In this document: one piece after another, positions 8,944-17,500 of the stretch | Layout of the letters: each line of letters opens with the position of its first letter | Numbering within the stretch: position 1 is the stretch's first letter | Assembly (NCBI GenBank): GCA_017512905.1 | Contig: JAFWEL010000078.1 | Span: forward strand, 1-45,583 | DNA from: Clostridia bacterium | GTDB taxonomy: Bacteria > Bacillota > Clostridia > Christensenellales > Aristaeellaceae | Direction: 5' to 3' | Length of the DNA stretch: 45,583 bases | Position numbers and translations under genes: made by a program | Notes under the pieces: model-generated | What the model was told of the DNA's origin: nothing | The model's input: only the letters and a program-made list of their open reading frames with translations | Database searches by the model: none

Positions 8944-9591
8944 TCATGCGTCCTCCTTTGAAAGCGCCCGGTCCATGGCGTTGAGTATGTGCTGCTCCAT
9001 CCGCTCGGCGGCCAGGTCGGCGTTACCGGCGCGAATTGCCTCCAATATCGCCTTGTGCTCCCGCACCGAATGGGCCGCCCGGTCCGGCGTGCGCAGGGCG
9101 TTTCGGCGGTACTGCTGCGTCTTCTTGTGCAGCGGTGAGAGGGTATCCCTCAGCACGATGCTGCCGCAGCCATCGTAAATCACTTCATGGAAGCGTCCGT
9201 CCAGGGCCTTGAGTTGATCCACGTTTTCCCGGGTGAGGTAAAATTCCTGGAAATCCACGGCTTCGTTCAGCGCTTTCAGGTTGTCAGTGCTGGCGTTCTC
9301 CACGAAGCCGCGCACAGCCATTTCCTCAATACGCAGGCGAATCTCCGTCATGTCCCGATAGTCCTTCGGCGTGATGCCCAGCACCATCGTGCCCTTGGGT
9401 GTATCCTCGATCAGGTGCTCCTGGAACAGGCGGCGCAGCGCCTCGCGCACGGGGGTGCGGCTGACGCCCAGTTCTGCGCAGAGCTGCAATTCGGTGATGA
9501 TCTCTCCGCGCTCGTACTTGCCGCTGAGAATGTCGTCCTCGAGTCGCTCGAAAACCTGGTCGGACAGCGATACGGTCTTGTAATCTCTCAT
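8944..9591 (-). CDS. GntR-family (FCD/FadR type) transcriptional regulator
   Basis: This 215-residue protein has an N-terminal winged helix, with ELGVSRTPVREALRRLFQEHLI as the recognition region (about residues 34-55), and an alpha-helical FCD ligand domain. Metal-ligand type residues are visible in the C-terminal domain (for example DGRFHEVIYD and H-rich helices). FCD regulators usually bind a small organic acid. It lies inside the citrate synthase-aconitase-isocitrate dehydrogenase operon, so a tricarboxylate or 2-oxoglutarate effector is a fair inference. The perfect TTGTATACAA palindrome on the operon promoter (11031-11040) is the obvious operator, implying autoregulation. Confidence 0.9.
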   Translation of the reverse strand: MRDYKTVSLSDQVFERLEDDILSGKYERGEIITELQLCAELGVSRTPVREALRRLFQEHLIEDTPKGTMVLGITPKDYRDMTEIRLRIEEMAVRGFVENASTDNLKALNEAVDFQEFYLTRENVDQLKALDGRFHEVIYDGCGSIVLRDTLSPLHKKTQQYRRNALRTPDRAAHSVREHKAILEAIRAGNADLAAERMEQHILNAMDRALSKEDA

Positions 9592-9604
9592 GTTTTCCCC
9601 CTCC

Positions 9605-10981
9605 TTACAGCCTGCGGAACCGTCCGGCGGACAATTCTTCGATCTTCGTCTCCAGCTCGGCGGTGGACAGCGTGGTCTGGCGGCCGTCCTCGTACTCCGC
9701 GTCGATCCACTGCTTTAGCGCCACCACCAGCGCATCCTTCTTATCCACGGCCTGGTCGCCGGTCAGCTGGTAATTCTCGTTGATCCAGTAGGCGATGCCC
9801 GCCAGGCCGCTGGCCTTGCCGATCATCACCGCCGGGGCGCGGCCCAGGATCTTGCGGGTGTCGAATATGGTGTACACCTCCGCGTCCTTCAAAAGGCCGT
9901 CGGCGTGGATGCCCGCCCGGGTGGTATTGAACTGGCGGCCCACGAAGGGCGTCATCACCGGAATGTCATAGCCGATCTCATCATGGAAATACCGGGCGAT
10001 GTCGGTGATGGCCGTGGGGTCCATGCCGTCCAGGGAGCCGCGCAGGCTGGCGTACTCCATCACCATGGCCTCCAGCGGGATGTTGCCGGTGCGCTCGCCG
10101 ATACCCAGCAGGGAGCAGTTCACCGCCGAAGCGCCGTACAGCCACGCGGTGGAGGCGTTGGCCACGGCCTTGTAGAAATCGTTGTGGCCGTGCCACTCCA
10201 GCATCTCACTGGGAACATCGGAATAGTGCTGCAGGCCGTAGATGATGCCGGGCACACTGCGGGGCAGCGCCACCTCGGAATAGGGCACGCCGTAGCCCAT
10301 GGTATCGCAGGCGCGGATCTTCACGGGAATGCCCGCGTCCTGGCTCATCTTCATCAGCTCGTTGACGAAGGGCACCACAAAGCCGTAGAAGTCGGCCCGG
10401 GTGATGTCCTCCAGGTGGCAGCGGGGCATGACCCCGGCCTCGAAAGCATCCGCCACGGTTTTGAGGTAGTATTCCATGCACTGCTTGCGGGTCATCTGCA
10501 TCTTCTTGAAGATGTGATAGTCGCTGCAGGACACCAGTATGCCCGTCTCCCGGATGCCCAGGTTCTTGACCAGCTTGAAGTCCTCCCGGGTGGCGCGGAT
10601 CCAGGTGGTAATCTCCGGGAAACGGTAGCCCAGGTCCATGCACTCCGACAGGGCCTTCCGGTCCTTTTCGCTGTAGACGAAGAACTCGGTCTGGCGGATC
10701 ACGCCGTAGGGACCGCCCAGCCGGGCCATCAGCTTATACAGGTCCACGATCTGCTTGACCGTATAGGGCTCCACCGACTGCTGGCCGTCCCGGAAGGAGG
10801 TGTCGGTGATCCATATGTCCTCGGGCATGCCCATGGGCACGCGCCGGTGGTTGAAGGCGATGCGTGGGATTTCGTCATAGGGGTAGATATCCCGGTACAG
10901 GTTGGCCTCGGGCACATCCTGCAGGGAATACTTGTACTGCCGCTGTTCCAGCAGGTTGGTTTTATTGGACATTTCCAGCAT
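9605..10981 (-). CDS. Re-type citrate synthase (isopropylmalate synthase-like family)
   Basis: This 458-residue TIM-barrel protein belongs to the isopropylmalate/homocitrate synthase superfamily. Signatures are ITDTSFRDGQQS near residue 57, EWHGHNDFYKAVANAS, and NCSLLGIGERTGNIPLE. Proteins of this subfamily beside aconitase and isocitrate dehydrogenase genes correspond to the Re-face citrate synthase known from Clostridium kluyveri, which makes citrate from oxaloacetate and acetyl-CoA in anaerobes lacking Si-citrate synthase. Homocitrate synthase is the main alternative, but no lysine-pathway genes adjoin. An in-frame TTG at 11017 is possible; the ATG at 10981 has GGGAG 8-9 nt upstream and an ATG at 10972 also exists. 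It heads the operon, 13 nt before gntR. Confidence 0.85.
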   Translation of the reverse strand: MLEMSNKTNLLEQRQYKYSLQDVPEANLYRDIYPYDEIPRIAFNHRRVPMGMPEDIWITDTSFRDGQQSVEPYTVKQIVDLYKLMARLGGPYGVIRQTEFFVYSEKDRKALSECMDLGYRFPEITTWIRATREDFKLVKNLGIRETGILVSCSDYHIFKKMQMTRKQCMEYYLKTVADAFEAGVMPRCHLEDITRADFYGFVVPFVNELMKMSQDAGIPVKIRACDTMGYGVPYSEVALPRSVPGIIYGLQHYSDVPSEMLEWHGHNDFYKAVANASTAWLYGASAVNCSLLGIGERTGNIPLEAMVMEYASLRGSLDGMDPTAITDIARYFHDEIGYDIPVMTPFVGRQFNTTRAGIHADGLLKDAEVYTIFDTRKILGRAPAVMIGKASGLAGIAYWINENYQLTGDQAVDKKDALVVALKQWIDAEYEDGRQTTLSTAELETKIEELSAGRFRRL

Positions 10982-11029
10982 GGTCTCATCTCCCGCGTCC
11001 GCGTCAATCGCAGACAAAATGTTTGTATC

Positions 11030-11058
11030 ATTGTATACAAGAATCCAAGTATTGTCAA
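11030..11058 (-). promoter_or_regulatory. Promoter and GntR operator of the citrate operon
   Basis: On the minus strand TTGACA (11053-11058) and TACAAT (11030-11035) are exactly 17 nt apart. The perfect 10-bp palindrome TTGTATACAA (11031-11040) overlaps the -10 box, which suits repression by the FCD-type GntR protein encoded in the operon. A half-site-like TTTGTATCA lies just downstream. Confidence 0.8.
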
Positions 11059-11132
11059 GACCGGGAGGGAAAACTTCTGTATATTAACACTTTACCTTTG
11101 TGTTACGCCGAACATGGAAGCAGGTAATTGAA

Positions 11133-11401
11133 GGGGCTGTCTCAAAACCATCATACCACAAGTAGAGCCACCATGAATGAAAAGCAAGCGCCATATGGCG
11201 GCAGATTGCCGCCGCTACATGTACCATAAGTCGCTATTCTACTGCTTTTCACAGGAATGAACATCGCTGCATAAAACAACTGTAGGGGCGCCGTTGCGGC
11301 GCCCGCCCGGGTACGAAATGTATCGTTGTACCCGGCGGGCGGCGCAACGCCGCCCCTGCAATTGCATATCCTTCGTATGTTTATGCTTTTAAGACAGCCC
11401 C
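11133..11401. mobile_element. MITE with GGGGCTGTCTCAAAA terminal inverted repeats
   Basis: The left end GGGGCTGTCTCAAAA (11133-11147) and right end TTTTAAGACAGCCCC (11387-11401) are near-perfect inverted repeats around 269 bp without an ORF. Similar ends occur on known insertion sequences, so this is likely a non-autonomous derivative. A long internal hairpin, starting GTAGGGGCGCCGTTGCGGCG near 11282, is nested inside. The right end stops 1 nt before the stop codon of the following minus-strand gene. Confidence 0.75.
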
Positions 11402-11402
11402 G

Positions 11403-11618
11403 TCAATAGATGGTCTTTATCTCCTCCACACCGATTTCACGCATGAACGCCTCCAGGCCCTTCTGGTCCACGCACATCAGGTCGGTGAATTTGCCGCTGG
11501 CCCTGTCGATGAAGCCCACGGTCATCTCCCCGGTGCAGATGCTTCGGCGCACCGCGGGCTGTTGGGTATTGGGGTCGAAGTGGATTTCTTCCCGCTTCTT
11601 GCGTTTGAACAGGGACAT
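11403..11618 (-). CDS. Small conserved-looking hypothetical protein
   Basis: This 71-residue protein starts MSLFKRKKREEIHFDPN and ends in VGVEEIKTIY-like charged sequence. It has no membrane segment or signal peptide. A CXGEM motif (CTGEMTVGF) is the only distinctive stretch. The ATG at 11618 has GGGAGGT 7 nt upstream and is preferred to an upstream in-frame ATG that would overlap yunG. It lies 20 nt after the YunG-like gene and is probably co-transcribed. I do not recognise a function. Confidence 0.6.
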   Translation of the reverse strand: MSLFKRKKREEIHFDPNTQQPAVRRSICTGEMTVGFIDRASGKFTDLMCVDQKGLEAFMREIGVEEIKTIY

Positions 11619-11638
11619 GGGGATACCTCCCGCGCAAG

Positions 11639-12076
11639 TCATTGAACTGATGTTTTTTCTTTGAGCATGGCCTTCAACCGCTCATACCGCGCCTGCTTTT
11701 CTTCCTTGGCGAAGTGGACCTCCCGGAATTGCTCGGGGCAGCCATCGTATTTCAGCTTCGCGTCGCCAAACTGCTGGCTGGTGAGGTCGAAGGCATGACC
11801 GTCCACCACGTTGAAGCAGTGGAAGCCGCCGTCCTTCAGCGGCACACCGTACACCCGCCCACCGAAGATGTCCTGGACAAGGAAGGCGGTGATGGAGCAC
11901 TGGCCCAGGGTCGGGTTGCCGGGGGTCCACTCCCCCCGCATCCTTGGCGCGCAGGTGTCCGCGCACCAGAGATCCAGCAGCGCGTCGTACAGGTCCCGGG
12001 GTGTCTCGATGCCCGGATAATCATGGTTCAGCGCGGGCACCGTTGCCCGCTCCCAGCCATAGAAATGATCGTTCAT
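11639..12076 (-). CDS. YunG-like protein
   Basis: This 145-residue cytoplasmic protein contains NPTLGQCSITAFLVQDIFGG and HCFNVVDGHAFDLTSQQFG, the pattern of the uncharacterised YunG family (Gln-Cys then His and Asp suggest a papain-like fold, an inference only). The ATG at 12076 is chosen because GGAGGAAAG sits just before it; the upstream ATG overlaps this ribosome site. The gene lies downstream of tRNA-Arg on the same strand, and its leader carries a sequence complementary to the tRNA 3' end (12094-12112). Confidence 0.65.
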   Translation of the reverse strand: MNDHFYGWERATVPALNHDYPGIETPRDLYDALLDLWCADTCAPRMRGEWTPGNPTLGQCSITAFLVQDIFGGRVYGVPLKDGGFHCFNVVDGHAFDLTSQQFGDAKLKYDGCPEQFREVHFAKEEKQARYERLKAMLKEKTSVQ

Positions 12077-12093
12077 GCTTTCCTCCATATCAA

Positions 12094-12132
12094 CCGCCGG
12101 GTACGCTGTACAAAGACGCCACCCATTCGGGT
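12094..12132. repeat. Second copy of the tRNA-Arg 3'-end repeat in the yunG leader
   Basis: CCGCCGGGTACGCTGTACA, followed by a segment ending ACCCATTCGGGT, repeats the left arm of the palindrome at 12219-12292 with one indel and one change. It lies immediately upstream of the yunG ribosome site, so yunG leader RNA would carry the complement of the tRNA 3' end and trailer. Confidence 0.8.
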
Positions 12133-12218
12133 TGCATCGCCTCTTCCCCGGCGGGATGGCGTCGCTTCGCGCCGCGGCCTTCGGCCGAACCCATTGCCTG
12201 CCGCAAGTGGCCCCGCAT

Positions 12219-12292
12219 ATCCCGCCGGGTACGCTGTACAGAAAACGCCACCCATTCGGGTGGCGTTTTCTGTACAGCGTACCCGGCGGGAT
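12219..12292. repeat. Long palindrome built on the tRNA-Arg 3' end
   Basis: Arms of 35 bp around the loop ATTC (12254-12257) form an essentially perfect palindrome. The right arm takes in the last 15 nt of the tRNA gene (T-stem 3' strand, acceptor 3' strand, discriminator). On the minus strand the inner part, GCCACCC-GAAT-GGGTGGC followed by GTTTTCT, is a good rho-independent terminator for the tRNA. Confidence 0.85.
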
Positions 12293-12351
12293 TCGAACCC
12301 ACGGTCTTCAGAGTCGGAGTCTGACGCGATATCCAGCTTCGCTACGGGTAC
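12278..12351 (-). tRNA. tRNA-Arg (anticodon CCG)
   Basis: A complete 74-nt cloverleaf can be folded on the minus strand: acceptor GTACCCG/CGGGTAC, D-stem GCGA/TCGC, anticodon stem TCAGA/TCTGA with loop CTCCGAC (anticodon CCG), a 5-nt variable loop, T-arm GTGGG-TTCGAAT-CCCGC and discriminator G. CCA is not encoded. Confidence 0.95.
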
Positions 12352-12366
12352 ATGCGCAACAATGAT

Positions 12367-12395
12367 ATTATAGCCCATTTCAGGCAAATTGGCAA
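12367..12395 (-). promoter_or_regulatory. Promoter of tRNA-Arg
   Basis: On the minus strand TTGCCA (12390-12395) and TATAAT (12367-12372) are 17 nt apart, placing the transcript start a few bases before the tRNA. Confidence 0.75.
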
Positions 12396-12475
12396 GTTAA
12401 AAAGGGGCAAACGCTCAATTTTTCATATTGTTTACGTTATGTTCCGCCGGGATACCCCCGGGGCCGCCGAATTGC

Positions 12476-12504
12476 TTGCGAATTTACATTGCTTCTGTTA
12501 CAAT
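12476..12504 (+). promoter_or_regulatory. Promoter of the plsX-acpP-rnc-smc block
   Basis: TTGCGA (12476-12481) and TACAAT (12499-12504) are 17 nt apart, about 30 nt before the plsX start. It is divergent from the tRNA promoter. Confidence 0.6.
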
Positions 12505-12534
12505 ATATAGGTAATTCAAAATGGGGGTTTTAGC

Positions 12535-13548
12535 ATGAGCGAATACACCATTGCGCTGGATGCCATGGGGGGCGACCAGGCGCCGGACGCCATCGTCGCG
12601 GGGGCCATCGCCGCGCTGAAGCGGTTCGGGGATATCCGCGTGATCCTGGCCGGTCCGCAAAAGCGGCTGGAGGAGCTGGTATCCGGCGCGGATGAGGTGC
12701 GGGACCGGCTGGAGATCCTGCCCGCGGACGAAGTGATTCAGATGGACGAATCGCCAATGCTGGCCGTGCGCCACAAGATCAATTCGTCGATGGTGCAGGC
12801 CATGCTGGCCGTGCGCGAGGGCCGCGCCGGCGCGGTGGTGTCCGCGGGCAACACCGGCGCGCTGCTGGCCGGCGGCATGCTGCGCATCGGCCGCATCGCA
12901 GGCATCGAGCGTCCGGCCCTGGCCCCGGTGATCCCCGGAGTGAACAAGCCCTTTCTGCTGATCGACGCCGGGGCCAACGTGGATTGCCAGCCCCGCTACC
13001 TGGTGCAGTTCGGCCTGATGGGCTCGGTATACATGCGCTCGGTGATGAACGTGGAAAGGCCCGCGGTGGGTTTGGTGAACATCGGCGCGGAGGCCGAGAA
13101 GGGCAACCGGCTCACCAAGGAGACCTATCAGCTGATGCAGGCTCAGACCAGCTATTACTTCGCCGGCAACGTCGAGGCGCGGGACGTGCCCTCCGGCGAT
13201 TTCGACGTGGTGGTGGCCGACGGCTTCGACGGCAACATCATCCTCAAATACACCGAAGGCCTGGCCAGCGCCATGATGGGCATGCTCAAGAGCAACCTGA
13301 ACGCCTCAAGGGTGACGAAGCTGGGCGCGGCCCTCTCCCGCCCCGCCTTCCGCAAGTTCAAGCGGAGCATGGATTACAACGCCTACGGCGGCGCGCCGCT
13401 GCTGGGCGTGGAAGGCGCGGTGATCAAGGCCCACGGCGCTTCCGGCGAGACGGCCATCATGAACGCCCTTCGCCAGGCCCGCACGATGCTCGCCGGCGAC
13501 GTGGCCGGCAAGATCCTCGACGGTCTCAGCGGCCTGAGCGACCAGTGA
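12535..13548 (+). CDS. plsX: Phosphate acyltransferase PlsX
   Basis: This 337-residue peripheral membrane enzyme makes acyl-phosphate from acyl-ACP for phosphatidic acid synthesis. The start YTIALDAMGGDQAPDAIV, the glycine-rich SAGNTGALLAGG, and VADGFDGNIILKYTEG are diagnostic. Its length is normal. GGGGG lies 8 nt before ATG. The order plsX-acpP-rnc-smc-ftsY is conserved across Firmicutes, but the usual upstream yceD-rpmF pair is absent; tRNA-Arg lies there instead. Confidence 0.97.
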   Translation: MSEYTIALDAMGGDQAPDAIVAGAIAALKRFGDIRVILAGPQKRLEELVSGADEVRDRLEILPADEVIQMDESPMLAVRHKINSSMVQAMLAVREGRAGAVVSAGNTGALLAGGMLRIGRIAGIERPALAPVIPGVNKPFLLIDAGANVDCQPRYLVQFGLMGSVYMRSVMNVERPAVGLVNIGAEAEKGNRLTKETYQLMQAQTSYYFAGNVEARDVPSGDFDVVVADGFDGNIILKYTEGLASAMMGMLKSNLNASRVTKLGAALSRPAFRKFKRSMDYNAYGGAPLLGVEGAVIKAHGASGETAIMNALRQARTMLAGDVAGKILDGLSGLSDQ

Positions 13549-13578
13549 CGATATGACATAATGACAGGAGGTTATCCC

Positions 13579-13818
13579 ATGGATCGCAACGCTATTTTCG
13601 ACAAGGTAAAGGAATACATTCTGATGCAGCTGCCCATCGACGCCAGCCGTATCACGCCGTCCGCCCGCATGGTGGAGGATCTGGGCGCCGACAGCGCCAA
13701 CCTGATGATGCTCATCATGGACCTGGAGACCGAGTTCAACCTGACCGTGGAGGACGAGGCCCTGGGCAGCATCAAGACGGTGGGCGACATCGTGGACTAC
13801 ATTTCAAAGAAGGGCTGA
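13579..13818 (+). CDS. acpP: Acyl carrier protein
   Basis: This 79-residue acidic protein carries fatty acyl chains on a 4'-phosphopantetheine arm. The attachment serine is in LGADSANLMMLIMDLE; the usual DSL is DSA here. The helix II region and the C-terminal TVGDIVDYIS are standard. ATG at 13579 follows AGGAGG by 8 nt; an in-frame ATG 6 codons upstream lies before that ribosome site and is rejected. It stands between plsX and rnc. Confidence 0.93.
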   Translation: MDRNAIFDKVKEYILMQLPIDASRITPSARMVEDLGADSANLMMLIMDLETEFNLTVEDEALGSIKTVGDIVDYISKKG

Positions 13819-13820
13819 TT

Positions 13821-14549
13821 GTGAAGGCACTTTGCAAAAAGCTGGGCTACACCTTCAGCGACATGAAGCTGCTGGAGACGGCGCTGACCCATCCCTCCTT
13901 CGGGGGGGATCATCATGTGCCCCACTACCAGCGGCTGGAATTCCTGGGGGACGCCGTGCTGGAGCTGGCCATAAGCCGATACCTGTACTTTGAGTTCCCG
14001 GAGGTAGACGAGGGCAAGCTGACGCGCATCCGCGCCGGGCTGGTGCGGGAGGAGACCCTCTGCCGCGCCGCCCGGCGGCTGGAGCTGGGCAAATTCATCC
14101 GCCTCTCCGTGGGAGAGGATCGCTCCGGGGGGCGGGACAAGCCCTCCATACTGTGCGACGTGATGGAAGCCGTGCTTGCCGCCGTGTACCTCGACGGGGG
14201 CTTCGACTGCGCCGTGGACGTGATCCGCAGGGCGCTGGGCGACGAGCTGCACCCCCAGATGCTGGAGGACCACCTTGACGCCAAATCCCGCCTGCAGGAG
14301 GTGCTGCAGCGGGACGGCGAGATGCCGGTTTATGTGTTTATATCGATGGAGGGCCCGCCCCACGCCCCGGTTTTCCGCTACAGCGTGACGCTGAACGGCC
14401 AGGAGATCGGCGTGGGCGACGGCACCAGCAAGCAGAACGCCCAGCAGGAGGCCGCCCGGGACGCCCTCAGAAAAATGAGGAATGGGAATCAGGAAGCGGC
14501 TACTTATCTGAAGCCCATCCCACCATCCCAGAACGGAGCGAAACAATAA
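13821..14549 (+). CDS. rnc: Ribonuclease III
   Basis: This 242-residue double-strand-specific endonuclease matures rRNA and processes structured RNA. The signature RLEFLGDAVLEL (catalytic Glu and Asp) lies at about residues 36-47, with the second acidic set in DVMEAVLAAVYLDGG. A double-stranded RNA-binding domain fills the last 75 residues (DAKSRLQEVLQ to QQEAARDALRKM). The start is GTG, 2 nt after the acpP stop, so translation is probably coupled. Confidence 0.96.
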   Translation: MKALCKKLGYTFSDMKLLETALTHPSFGGDHHVPHYQRLEFLGDAVLELAISRYLYFEFPEVDEGKLTRIRAGLVREETLCRAARRLELGKFIRLSVGEDRSGGRDKPSILCDVMEAVLAAVYLDGGFDCAVDVIRRALGDELHPQMLEDHLDAKSRLQEVLQRDGEMPVYVFISMEGPPHAPVFRYSVTLNGQEIGVGDGTSKQNAQQEAARDALRKMRNGNQEAATYLKPIPPSQNGAKQ

Positions 14550-14550
14550 C

Positions 14551-17500
14551 TTGCGACTGAAGAAACTCATATTACACGGCTTCAAATCCTTCGCCGACCA
14601 CGTGGAGATCGTCTTTGAGGACGGCATCACCGGCGTGGTGGGCCCCAACGGCTGCGGCAAGAGCAACATCTCCGACGCGGTGCGCTGGGTGTTGGGCGAG
14701 CAGAGCGCGAAATCGCTGCGCGGCTCGAAAATGGAGGATGTCATCTTCAACGGCACCGAGTCCCGCCGCCGCCTGGCCTATTGCGAGGTCACCCTGGTGT
14801 TTGAGAACGAGGACCACGCCCTGGCCATCGACTTCGCCGAGGTGTCCGTCACCCGGCGGGTCTACCGCAACGGCGACGGCGAATACAAGATCAACGGCGC
14901 GGCCTGCCGCCTGCGGGACATCGTGGACCTGTTCCGCGACACCGGCATCGGCAAGGACGGCTATTCCCTGATCGGCCAGGGCCGCATCGACGAGATCCTC
15001 TCCGCCAAGTCGGAGGACCGCCGGCAGGTATTCGAGGAGGCCGCGGGCATCGTCAAGTTCAAATCCCGCAAGCTGGACGCCCAGAAGCGCATCCAGCGCA
15101 CCCAGGAGAACCTGACCCGCGTCGAGGACATCCTCTCCGAGCTGGAGGAGCGGGTGGAGCCGCTGAAAAAGCAGAGCGAGCAGGCCCGGGAATACCTGTC
15201 CCTGCGGGACGAGCTGAAGGGCCTGGACCTGAACGTGTTCCTGGTGCGCACCGAGCGCTACGAGCAGCGCATCGCCGAGTTGAAGGAATCCGTGCAGACG
15301 CTGGGTGAATCGATCCTCCAGGCCAACCAGACCCTGGAGGCGAAGAGCGCCCAGCGGGACGAGGCCCAGACCCGCCTGGACGCCTTCGAGGTTGAAAGCG
15401 GGGAAAAGCGGGAGACCGTGCAGCGGCTGATCCGCGAGGTCGAGGCCGGCGAGGGCTCGGTGCAGGTCATGCGCGAGCGCATCGCCGCCGGCGAAAAGGA
15501 GCGGGACCGCATCCAGGCCGAGCGGGCCTCCGCCTCCGAGGGCAAGGCGGGCGTGCTGCGCCAGATCGAGCGCATGACCGCGGAAATCGAAGCCGAGACG
15601 AAGGCCATCGAGGCCGCGGCGGCAGAGCTGGCCACCCAGGAGCAGGCCCTCTCGGAATCCGAGGATCGCCTGTCCACCCTGGAGGAGGCCTCTGAAAACG
15701 CGAAGCAGCAGATCATACAGGCCATGAACCGGCTGGGCGACGTGAAGTCCCAGCGGGCGCGTTTGAGCGCCATGAAGACCGCCCTGGAAAACCAGCTGTC
15801 CGGCATGGACGCCGACCAGAGCCGGGAGCGGACCGCTTCCGACGCCCTGGACGCCCATGTACAGTCCGCCCGGGACCAGTTGGACGCCGAGAACACCCGC
15901 AAGGCCGAGCTCCAGAAGCAGGCTGGGGACATCCAGGGCCGGGTGCAGGCCCTGGGCGAGCAGTCCGCCGCCCTTTCCGACCGGGTGACCCGGATGCAGA
16001 CCGAGCGCCAGCAGCGGGATTCCCGGCTGAAGTTGCTGCGGGAGATGCAGCGGGATTACGAGGGCTACAACAACTCCGTCAAGCAGGTGCTGATGCAGGC
16101 CCGCCGCCTGGGCGAGGGCTCCGGCGTGCACGGCGTGGTGGCGGACCTGATCCACGTCCCCGCTCGCCTGGAGCGCGCCATGGACATGGTTCTGGGCGGC
16201 GCGCTGCAGAACATCGTCGTGAACCGGGACGAGGACGCCAAGCGCATGATCGAATACCTGCGCGCCAATCGCTTCGGCCGGGCCACGTTCCTGCCCATCT
16301 CCTCGGTGCGGGGCCGCACCCTGTCCCCCCAGGAGCGCAACGTGCTCTCCCTGCCGGGATGCGTTGGCCTGGCCTCCGAGCTGATCGAGTTTGACCCCAA
16401 ATACCAGGGCGTGGTGGACAACCTGCTGGGCCGCACGGTGGTGGCCGAAAACCTGGACGCGGGCATTGCCATACAGCGGGCGGGCCGCTACCAGTTCCGG
16501 CTGGTGACGCTGGAGGGCGACGTGATGCACTCCGGCGGCTCGATGACCGGCGGCAGTGTGCAGAGCCGCATGACCAGCCTGCTCTCCCGCAGCCGCGAAA
16601 TCGAGGAGAGCGAGCAGGCGCTGAAAAAGCTGGAGGAGCAGTTTGCCCAGGCCCGGGAGCGGTACGCCGCCATCGAGGATGAGCGCAGCGGCCTGAAGCG
16701 GGAGCGCGGAGATCTGTACGACGAGCTGCACAAGCAGGAGGTCATCTGCGCCCGGGCCGAGGCCCAGCTCAACGCCGCCCTGGACGAGCAGGCCAGCAAC
16801 AACGCCCGCCTCGCCCGCGCCGACAGCGAACGGCAGCGCCTGCGGACCCAGCTTGAGGACGTGACCGCCAGCCTGTCCGCCCTGGACGCCCAGCAGCAGA
16901 GCGCCGAGAGCTCCACCGACGACCGCCAGGCCGAGGTGCGCCGCATGTCGGACGAAATCTTCGCCCTCCGCGGCCAGACCGAGTCCCTGCGGAACACCGT
17001 GGGCGAGGCCCGCATCGCGCTGGCCTCCCGCCGGCGCGGCCTCGAGGCCAACACCGGCGAGCGGGACCGCCTGTCCGACCAGGCGGAGAACGCTGAAAAG
17101 CTGATGGCCGAGTCCGAAGTCACCCTGGCGAACTGCCTGCGGGAGCTGGAAGCCAACGCCGCGCTGCTGGAGGGCGACATCGAAGCCCTGAACCGGGGCA
17201 AGGCCGCCCTAGACGCGGCCCGCGCCGCCTTCGACGAGGCGGACGGTCGGCGCACCGGCATACAGAAGCAGCTGCAATCCCTGGCCGAGGAGATCGACGG
17301 CCTGCGCGCCAGCCTGGACGACTTCAGTGACAAGCACCACCGCAGCGAGATCCAGCTGACCCGTGTGGAGGGCGAATTCAAGCAACTCCAGGACCGCATC
17401 TGGGAGGACTATGAGCTGACCTACGCCGGGGCCGAGTCCTTCCGCCAGCCGGATTTCAAGCTGGCGGAATCGGAGAAGCGCATCACCGCCATTCGCCAGC

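Noticed and set aside
11750-11775. A further copy of the constant cassette within yunG (AGCTTCGCGTCGCC)
   Set aside because: Only about 14 nt match, the CTAAAGGACT half is missing, and the stretch is explained by coding of GDAKLK.
12094-12292. An integrated phage or genomic island at the tRNA-Arg attachment site
   Set aside because: The repeats are inverted rather than direct, only about 200 bp apart, and no integrase is present.
14572-16731. A 719-codon minus-strand frame opposite smc
   Set aside because: The composition (Leu/Gly/Gln-rich, no domains) is that of a shadow; the plus strand encodes full-length SMC.
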